A DNA stretch of 36,757 nt, taken from assembly GCA_001805245.1 (NCBI GenBank), contig MHEU01000010.1, positions 38,139 to 74,895 on the forward strand, in the 5' to 3' direction. The notes under the pieces were generated by a model, which searched no databases, was not told the origin of the DNA, and saw nothing but the letters and a program-made list of their open reading frames with translations. The position numbers and the translations under genes are program-made. Numbering within the stretch: the stretch's first letter is position 1; the number at the start of each line of letters is the position of its first letter. Below, piece by piece: positions 32,760 to 36,757 of the stretch. Source of the DNA: Nitrospirae bacterium RIFCSPLOWO2_02_FULL_62_14 (lineage in GTDB: Bacteria > Nitrospirota > Nitrospiria > Nitrospirales > Nitrospiraceae).

Positions 32760-33629
32760 ATGCTAAGCCACTTGAACGATAAACCTCAAAAACCTACCCG
32801 CGTCGTCATCATCGGCGCCGGCGGGTTTGTCGGCGGCACGATCAAAAAGCGGCTCGAAGCCGACGGCGTGACGACGCTGCCGCTCACCAGCAAGGAGCTG
32901 GATTTGCTGGGGGACGGTGCGTCGGCGAAGCTCAGAGGCCTGCTGAAGCCGTCGGACAGCGTCGTGATGGTGTCGGCGATCGCGCCGGCTAAGAATGTGC
33001 CGATGCTGATGCAGAACCTGAAAATGGCCGAAGTGGTCTGCGCTGCGTTCGCCGACGTCGAGATCGCGCACCTCGTTTATATCAGCTCCGACGCCGTCTA
33101 TGCCGACGACGCGAATCCCGTGACGGAGCGGTCCGTCTGCGCGCCTTCGACGATTCACGGCATGATGCACGCGGCACGCGAGCTGATGCTGAAAAGCTCC
33201 ACCATGACGCCGGTCGCCATGCTAAGGCCCACGCTGATCTATGGGGCCGACGATCCGCATAACGGCTACGGTCCGAACCGGTTCAGGCGGGAAGCCCAAA
33301 AAGGCGGGCCGATTACGATCTTCGGCGAAGGGGAGGAACGGCGCGACCACGTGCTCGTGGACGATGTGGCAAAGATCGCGGCGTTCGCGCTCTCCCATCG
33401 CAGCGCCGGCGCGCTCAACGTGGTCACCGGCATCTCCACCTCGTTCCACGACATCGCGCAGATCATTGCGAAGCAATACGGCGTCACCGTGAAAAGCCAG
33501 CCACGCCCGGGGCCGCGCCCGCACCTGCTGCACCGTTTCTTCGACATCACCGATTGCCATAAGGCATTTCCGACGTTCCACTACACGCCGCTTGCAGAAG
33601 GATTAGAGTTGGTAGCTCGTAGCGAATAG
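32760..33629 (+). CDS. SDR-family NAD-dependent sugar oxidoreductase with altered active site
   Basis: 289 residues. VVIIGAGGFVGGTIKKRLEA is the NAD-binding motif and YISSDAVYADDANPVTE matches the catalytic-Ser strand. The YxxxK pair, however, is replaced: IHGMMHAARE has His133 and His137 at the Tyr and Lys positions (the usual form is YGxxKxxxE). Substrate-loop features (MLRPTLIYGADDPHNGYGPN, RDHVLVDDVA) are otherwise normal. It may be a reductase with a shifted mechanism or a non-catalytic partner. The C-terminal LVARSE and the TAG stop are encoded by a TAGC heptamer array. It follows the DUF559 insertion and probably once followed the dehydrogenase-like gene directly. Confidence 0.83.
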   Translation: MLSHLNDKPQKPTRVVIIGAGGFVGGTIKKRLEADGVTTLPLTSKELDLLGDGASAKLRGLLKPSDSVVMVSAIAPAKNVPMLMQNLKMAEVVCAAFADVEIAHLVYISSDAVYADDANPVTERSVCAPSTIHGMMHAARELMLKSSTMTPVAMLRPTLIYGADDPHNGYGPNRFRREAQKGGPITIFGEGEERRDHVLVDDVAKIAAFALSHRSAGALNVVTGISTSFHDIAQIIAKQYGVTVKSQPRPGPRPHLLHRFFDITDCHKAFPTFHYTPLAEGLELVARSE

Positions 33630-33639
33630 CTGGTAGCTT
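33609..33639. repeat. TAGC-N3 heptamer array
   Basis: TAGCTCG, TAGCGAA, TAGCTGG and TAGCTTT follow in strict 7-base phase from 33612. The second TAG in frame ends the SDR gene at 33629, and GGGAGG directly after the array is the ribosome binding site of the methyltransferase at 33654. Confidence 0.65.
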
Positions 33640-33653
33640 TCTGGGAGGTTTTG

Positions 33654-34310
33654 ATGGGTGAAGTCAATTTGCTCGCACGATTGCCCAAAGCCAAGCGGAA
33701 CATCCAAAAACGATCTGAATCGAAAGATCCGGCTGTCGTTGCTATCTCCAAACAATATGGAGAAATGTATTTCGACGGGCCGCGCGAATATGGTTACGGC
33801 GGCTACCGCTATGACGGCCGCTGGATTCCCGTCGCCGAGGACATCGTCAAGCATTTCAACCTCAAGGCCGGCGACCGGGTGCTCGACGTCGGGTGCGCCA
33901 AGGGTTTCCTGGTCAAGGATCTCATGAAAGTATGTCCTGGGCTTGAAGTCTTTGGGCTGGATGTCTCACTCTATGCGTTGATGCATTGCGAACCAGAAGT
34001 CGTCGGCCGCCTGCACCTCGGCACAGCGGAGAAGCTTCCTTTTCCTGATAAGAGCTTCAACGCGGTGCTGTGCATCAACACGGTGCACAATTTCCCCAGA
34101 CCGCGGGCGATCAAGGTCATGCAGGAAATCCAGCGCGTCTCCGGCGGCAAGGCGTTTGTCCAGGTGGACAGTTACCACACGCCGGAGCAGAAGGAGATTT
34201 TTGAGAGCTGGGTGCTGACGGCGGAGTTCTACGATTATCCGGCCGGCTGGGTAAAGCTGTTCCAGGAGGCCGGGTACACCGGCGACTGGTACTGGACGAT
34301 TATCGAGTGA
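33654..34310 (+). CDS. Class I SAM-dependent methyltransferase
   Basis: 218 residues from ATG 33654, with GGGAGG eight to thirteen bases upstream. After an N-terminal segment with YGEMYFDGPREYGYGGYRYDG, SAM motif I is RVLDVGCAKGFLVKDL, then VFGLDVSLYA, LPFPDKSFNAVLCINTVHNF and a final aromatic YTGDWYWTII. The YFDGPREYGYGGY block is typical of a subgroup found in surface-polysaccharide clusters. It may O-, N- or C-methylate the sugar made by this operon. GGGAGAGGG-type palindromes follow immediately. Confidence 0.86.
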   Translation: MGEVNLLARLPKAKRNIQKRSESKDPAVVAISKQYGEMYFDGPREYGYGGYRYDGRWIPVAEDIVKHFNLKAGDRVLDVGCAKGFLVKDLMKVCPGLEVFGLDVSLYALMHCEPEVVGRLHLGTAEKLPFPDKSFNAVLCINTVHNFPRPRAIKVMQEIQRVSGGKAFVQVDSYHTPEQKEIFESWVLTAEFYDYPAGWVKLFQEAGYTGDWYWTIIE

Positions 34311-34322
34311 GTTCCGTAGAAT

Positions 34323-34430
34323 GGCCCCTCACCCCGCCCTCTCCCCATAGGGGCGAGGGAGTATAAATTTGGTTTTCTCTCCCCTGGCGGGGGAGAGGGG
34401 AGGGGGAGAGGATAAAGATGAGGGGGCCGA
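34323..34430. repeat. GGGAGAGGG-type palindromes, left of the small gene pair
   Basis: Two hairpins: CCCTCACCCCGCCCTCTCCC with its partner GGGGCGAGGG (34326-34360), then CTCTCCCCTGGCGGGGGAGA followed by GGGGAGGGGGAGAGG (34377-34430). Their orientations are opposite, as in bipolar REP clusters. They lie directly after the methyltransferase stop and before the gene pair 34462-35045. Confidence 0.82.
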
Positions 34431-34461
34431 GAAAGTTCGCGGCGATTGAGCGGAATCCTGT

Positions 34462-34767
34462 GTGAAAGTTGTCGAGTTCGTCATTCTTTTGAGTCCGGAT
34501 GATCGGTATCGTCACAGACATGTGCGGATCGCTGGTCGGGTGACCGAATTTGTCATTCAGTATGAAGTAAGGCAGGGGGAAGAATGGCTGCCCGTCGTGC
34601 GTTATGATACTGCGCATGGATTTGCCCATCGCGATCTGTTCTCATCGAAAAAGGATGTTGAGAAGACGCCGTTAGGAATGAAGGATTTAAACATGGCGCT
34701 CACGTTTGCCGAATCTGACTTGAAAGCAAACTGGAAGTGGTACCGCCGACGGTACTGGGAGGAATAA
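34462..34767 (+). CDS. Small conserved hypothetical protein (DUF7718-like), first of a gene pair
   Basis: 101 residues from GTG 34462. The sequence has a beta-rich N-terminal part (VEFVILLSPDDRYRHRHVRI, VTEFVIQYEVRQGEEWLPV), a central VRYDTAHGFAHRDLFSS, and a C-terminal helix LTFAESDLKANWKWYRRRYWEE. I recall small proteins with the VRYDTAHGFAHRD signature, recently grouped as DUF7718, next to a DUF5647 gene; the function is unknown. It lies two bases before the next start, so the two are co-expressed. The pair size and packing resemble toxin-antitoxin modules. No obvious Shine-Dalgarno precedes the GTG. Confidence 0.72.
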   Translation: MKVVEFVILLSPDDRYRHRHVRIAGRVTEFVIQYEVRQGEEWLPVVRYDTAHGFAHRDLFSSKKDVEKTPLGMKDLNMALTFAESDLKANWKWYRRRYWEE

Positions 34768-34769
34768 AG

Positions 34770-35045
34770 ATGGAAAACGATGTGGTCGCACGGAACATGA
34801 TGCTGAGCTTCGAATTCAGCCGGTATCTCATTGACCACCCGGAGATCGAAGCGCAAGTGCCTGAAGGGGCGTGTGTGGTCCTTCTTCCGGAAGATGATCC
34901 CGAATTGTGTGCCTACAATCGCCGGATTTGCGAAGAAAAACGGGCGGCCGGTCAACCGGTCATGTATATCCGGTTGAGCTCGCTCTTGCCGGAGCAACGA
35001 TCGAGGATAGCCGGTATCCGAATTGAACCTGCACCGGTAAGCTGA
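34770..35045 (+). CDS. DUF5647-like small protein, second of a gene pair
   Basis: 91 residues from ATG 34770 with GGAGGA upstream. MLSFEFSRYLIDHPEIEAQVPEGACVVLLPEDDPELCAYN and GQPVMYIRLSSLLP match the pattern I know as DUF5647. The function is unknown; occurrence beside a small cargo gene suggests a two-gene module. Both genes are unrelated to sugar metabolism and are bracketed by GGGAGAGGG-type palindromes (34323-34430 and 35077-35125), so the pair looks inserted between the methyltransferase and the transketolase genes. Confidence 0.75.
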   Translation: MENDVVARNMMLSFEFSRYLIDHPEIEAQVPEGACVVLLPEDDPELCAYNRRICEEKRAAGQPVMYIRLSSLLPEQRSRIAGIRIEPAPVS

Positions 35046-35076
35046 GGGGACTTCCTTTCTCTCACTTCTCCAAGAT

Positions 35077-35125
35077 TCCTCTCCCCCTCTCAGGGGGAGA
35101 GGGGAAGGTGAGGGGCGAGATTAGG
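35077..35125. repeat. GGGAGAGGG-type palindrome, right of the small gene pair
   Basis: CCTCTCCCCCTCTCAGGGGG followed by AGAGGGGAAGGTGAGGGG makes a stem with a short loop and a GTGAGGGG tail. It is the same family as the elements around the DUF559 gene. It precedes the transketolase N-terminal gene by about 45 bases. Confidence 0.83.
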
Positions 35126-35173
35126 GTGAGCCGAGGAGAACCAGCGTATTTTCAGAACGGAGGGATGAGTCCT

Positions 35174-36004
35174 ATGAGTGGAACCGGGCAGGCAAAGACA
35201 TTTGACGCGGCGGCGGCGCGACAACGCTGCCTCAAATTCCGTCGGCGCATATTGGACGTCTCCCAACAGGTCACAGCGCTGCACATCGGTGGGGCCTTCT
35301 CGTGTCTGGAGATCGTGGATGTGATTTATAACGGACTCATGCGGCGGGAGAACGGGAAGTCGTCCGATACCTTCTTGATGTCCAAGGGCCATGGCTGTCT
35401 GGCGCAGTACGTGACGCTGGAATCGCTGGGCATCTTGACCAGAGAGGATCTGGACGCCTACTGCACGCCAGGGGGAAAACTCGGCGTGCATCCGGACTAC
35501 GGCGTGCCGGGCATCGAGGCCTCGACGGGCTCCTTGGGGCACGGACTGCCGATGGCGGTGGGAATGGCCTATGCCGAGAAAATCAAAGGGACAGGGGGGA
35601 GGGTGTACACCGTCCTCAGCGATGGAGAGGTTCAGGAAGGGTCCACATGGGAAGCCGTGTTGATGGCATCCTCCCTGGGCGTGACGAACCTCGTCGCCTT
35701 CATTGATTACAACGATTTTCAGAGTCTCGGAAGAACCAGCGAAACCCATCCGACCTTTTATCCCTTGACCGACAAGTTCCAGAGTTTCGGCTGGGACACG
35801 GCCGAGATCAATGGACATGATGCCGGGGCCCTGCATCAGGCAGCCGTCTCAGGCAGCGGGAAAAAGCCGATGATGGTCGTCTGCAGGACGGTGAAAGGAC
35901 GCGGGGTGAGTTACATGGAAAACGTGCCGATCTGGCACTATCGCGCGCCCAACAAGGACGAGTATGCGAAGGCAATCGCCGAACTGCGGGAGGTGTCGTC
36001 GTGA
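35174..36004 (+). CDS. Transketolase, N-terminal (TPP-binding) subunit
   Basis: 276 residues. It covers the first half of transketolase: LHIGGAFSCLEIVDVIYNGL, LMSKGHGCLAQYVTLESLG, GVPGIEASTGSLGHGLPMAVGMAYA, and the TPP/metal motif LSDGEVQEGSTWEAVLMASS ending in FIDYNDFQ. The motif has SDG rather than the usual GDG. I chose ATG 35174, nine bases after GGAGGG; ATG 35165 is directly against the ribosome binding site. It overlaps the C-terminal subunit by GTGA. Split transketolases catalyse C2-unit transfer between ketose and aldose phosphates and occur in sugar clusters. The copy here probably serves special sugar synthesis rather than central metabolism. Confidence 0.9.
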   Translation: MSGTGQAKTFDAAAARQRCLKFRRRILDVSQQVTALHIGGAFSCLEIVDVIYNGLMRRENGKSSDTFLMSKGHGCLAQYVTLESLGILTREDLDAYCTPGGKLGVHPDYGVPGIEASTGSLGHGLPMAVGMAYAEKIKGTGGRVYTVLSDGEVQEGSTWEAVLMASSLGVTNLVAFIDYNDFQSLGRTSETHPTFYPLTDKFQSFGWDTAEINGHDAGALHQAAVSGSGKKPMMVVCRTVKGRGVSYMENVPIWHYRAPNKDEYAKAIAELREVSS

Positions 36005-36757
36005 GGAACAAGTTTGCGGAAACCCTCTATGAGTGCGCGCAGGGCAACCCCAAGATTGTGATCGTGGTGGCCGATATCTCACCGGCAGGCAGCATGGAAA
36101 AATTCAGGAAAGAGTATCCTGAACGCTTCATCAATGTCGGCGTGGCCGAGCAGGTCATGATCGGCATCTGCGCGGGCATGGCGCTCAAGGGATTCCAGCC
36201 CTTCGCCTATACGATCGCGACCTTCACACTGTACCGCCCGTTCGAGTTCGTGCGGGATGACTTGGGTTATCAGAATCTTCCGGTCACCATCGTCGGAATT
36301 GGCGGCGGGGTGGTCTATTCAACGCTGGGCGGTACGCACCATTGCCAGGAGGATATCGCCATTGCCGGCGCGATTCCAAACATGTCCATCATCGCTCCCT
36401 GCGATCCGCTGGAAACGCGGGAGGCGACGATCTACTGCGCGAAGCAGCGCAGGGGGCCGGTGTACCTCAGGCTCGGGAAGGCGGGAGAGCCGGTCTTCAC
36501 CGACAAGGCTGTGGACCCCTGGCAGTTCGGGAAGATCCGCTATCTTAGAAAGGGGAAAGATGTCTGCATTCTGAGCTATGGCATCATCATGAAAAAGGCG
36601 GCGGAACTGGCGGATCGTTTTGAGCAAAAGGGTAAGTCTGTTTCACTTGTGTCCGTCCACACCATGAAACCGTTGGACCGAGCCGGCATCGAAGCAGCGC
36701 TTAAGGCTCACCGGCAGGTCGTTGTGATCGAGGAGCATGCCCCGCAGGGCGGTCTTG
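36001..36757 (+). CDS. Transketolase, C-terminal (pyrimidine-binding) subunit; 3' truncated by window
   Basis: GTG 36001 overlaps the stop of the N-terminal subunit, and the frame stays open to the window end (252 codons). FINVGVAEQVMIGICAGMALKG contains the catalytic Glu that activates thiamine, IATFTLYRPFEFVRDDLGY, GGGVVYSTLGGTHHCQED and the C-terminal Rossmann part (VCILSYGIIMKKAAELADRF) follow the order of transketolase. About 50 residues should remain outside. With the gene at 35174 it forms a heterodimeric two-chain transketolase. No ORF of this frame has a stop in the window, so it can be missed by simple ORF listing. Confidence 0.9.
   Translation, partial: MRNKFAETLYECAQGNPKIVIVVADISPAGSMEKFRKEYPERFINVGVAEQVMIGICAGMALKGFQPFAYTIATFTLYRPFEFVRDDLGYQNLPVTIVGIGGGVVYSTLGGTHHCQEDIAIAGAIPNMSIIAPCDPLETREATIYCAKQRRGPVYLRLGKAGEPVFTDKAVDPWQFGKIRYLRKGKDVCILSYGIIMKKAAELADRFEQKGKSVSLVSVHTMKPLDRAGIEAALKAHRQVVVIEEHAPQGGL

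Overview
This window (GC-rich throughout except around 12.3-14.4 kb) is a surface-glycan biosynthesis region of a Gram-negative bacterium. Three GT9 heptosyltransferases, WaaE-like GT2 enzymes and a heptose-phosphate pathway point to lipopolysaccharide or another heptose-containing envelope polymer. No rRNA, tRNA or housekeeping marker is present, so taxonomy is open. The gene set and the odd intergenic short-period repeats remind me of Nitrospirota (Nitrospira-like) genomes, but that is an impression only.

Layout. 1-12.3 kb (+ strand): the truncated C-terminal half of a WaaF-like heptosyltransferase fused to a GmhB-like phosphatase, a second GT9, a GT4, a membrane-anchored LtaS-like phospho-transferase, two paralogous WaaE-like GT2s, two paralogous methyltransferases, another GT2, another GT4 and a third GT9. 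12.4-15.35 kb: two methyltransferases with zinc-ribbon-like N-termini (the second clearly AT-rich) and one minus-strand GT2; this segment looks acquired. 15.5-20.1 kb: AsnB-type amidotransferase, an SxtJ-like membrane protein, a 50-residue DUF5989-like peptide and a NodU/SxtI-type carbamoyltransferase. 20.2-22.4 kb: a winged-helix regulator followed by small accessory genes (four-helix-bundle protein between inverted repeats, an orphan DUF433 antitoxin with a toxin remnant, a DUF4258/DUF2283 pair). 22.6-36.8 kb: a NusG paralogue followed by a long run of sugar enzymes (LhgO-like oxidase, GmhA-like isomerase, GmhB-like phosphatase, transaldolase, two SDRs, a nucleotidyltransferase-kinase fusion with HldE domains in reverse order, Gfo/Idh, a UDP-glucose-dehydrogenase relative lacking its catalytic cysteine, a third SDR lacking YxxxK, a methyltransferase and a split transketolase cut by the window end).

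How it may work together (inference): transketolase and transaldolase could make a ketose phosphate such as sedoheptulose-7-phosphate; the isomerase, kinase, phosphatase and nucleotidyltransferase would turn it into a nucleotide-activated heptose or related sugar; oxidoreductases and the methyltransferase would tailor it; the glycosyltransferases upstream would use it. The NusG paralogue may carry RNA polymerase through the long, repeat-rich operon.

The most unusual signal is non-genic. Gene junctions carry arrays of degenerate short units: nonamers AAC-N6, often preceded by the reverse-oriented GTT-N6 to make a large degenerate palindrome; octamers GGGGTANA, sometimes bipolar and G-quadruplex-capable; plus smaller GTC octamer and TAGC heptamer arrays. 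Their period and fixed/variable pattern are kept while the sequence drifts. They supply stop codons, two start codons and, in one case, the linker of a fused protein. In the last 5 kb they are largely replaced by GGGAGAGGG-type palindromes that bracket a DUF559 gene and a pair of small genes.
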